This document shows positions 5,832 to 5,875 of a DNA stretch of 5,875 nucleotides, one piece after another. Where the stretch lies: the NCBI GenBank assembly GCA_023416955.1, contig JAEZGM010000006.1, positions 1 through 5,875 of the forward strand, given 5' to 3'. A program made the translations under genes and the position numbers. The DNA comes from Bacillota bacterium (GTDB taxonomy: Bacteria; Bacillota; Clostridia; Oscillospirales; Acutalibacteraceae). The first letter of the stretch is position 1. Every line of letters starts with the position of its first letter. Below the pieces are notes generated by a model. The model saw nothing but the letters and a program-made list of their open reading frames with translations, was not told the origin of the DNA and did no database searches.

Positions 5832-5875
5832 CATGCGATTTTCCGTGTGAAGAGTAACAGCCCGGCCCTTTGGCC

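Noticed and set aside
5864..5875. GGCC-CTTT-GGCC symmetry at the window end
   Set aside because: Only four pairs are visible and the window stops there. It may be half of a larger hairpin or chance.

Overview
The window is an accessory phage or prophage segment, most likely from a Bacillota host of the Clostridia type. The evidence is strong AGGAGG-type ribosome binding sites, frequent GTG and TTG starts, tightly packed same-strand genes, and phage gene families typical of such hosts. Every supported gene is on the + strand. It reads as the junction between the end of a lysogeny-control/early block and the start of the late packaging block of a tailed phage with an HNH-TerS-TerL module. No host gene, tRNA, integrase or attachment site is visible.

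Left part (1-2230): a BRO-N type phage antirepressor, probably missing its first few codons at the window edge, is followed by a second antirepressor of the P22_AR_N type. The second gene is interrupted by a single in-frame TAG codon, with the same frame resuming directly as clear family sequence. A small unrecognised gene overlaps its end by 4 bases. An AT-rich stretch follows, holding a 69-codon protein-like frame that has no usable start codon where one would be expected. It looks like a gene that lost its start.

Right part (2231-5875): a hairpin plus T-run terminator, containing G.U pairs, closes the early block. The packaging cassette starts after a near-perfect Shine-Dalgarno sequence. 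It runs HNH endonuclease, structured intergenic gap, terminase small subunit (P27 type), terminase large subunit, a tiny membrane protein, an unrecognised small protein with a Gln-rich coiled-coil tail, and an XkdX-like 43-residue protein. It ends in a strong intrinsic terminator whose stem includes part of the XkdX stop codon. The portal gene that usually follows is not reached.

Working together, TerS recognises phage DNA, TerL cuts and pumps it into the prohead, and the HNH nuclease probably assists cutting at the genome ends, as shown for HK97-like phages. The two antirepressors would influence the lysis-lysogeny switch. The nonsense codon and the start-less frame suggest a prophage beginning to decay, or one whose control region tolerates losses. 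I see no clearly new system. The best leads are the amber-interrupted antirepressor, the start-less frame, and the XkdX-like gene and terminator placed directly behind the terminase.
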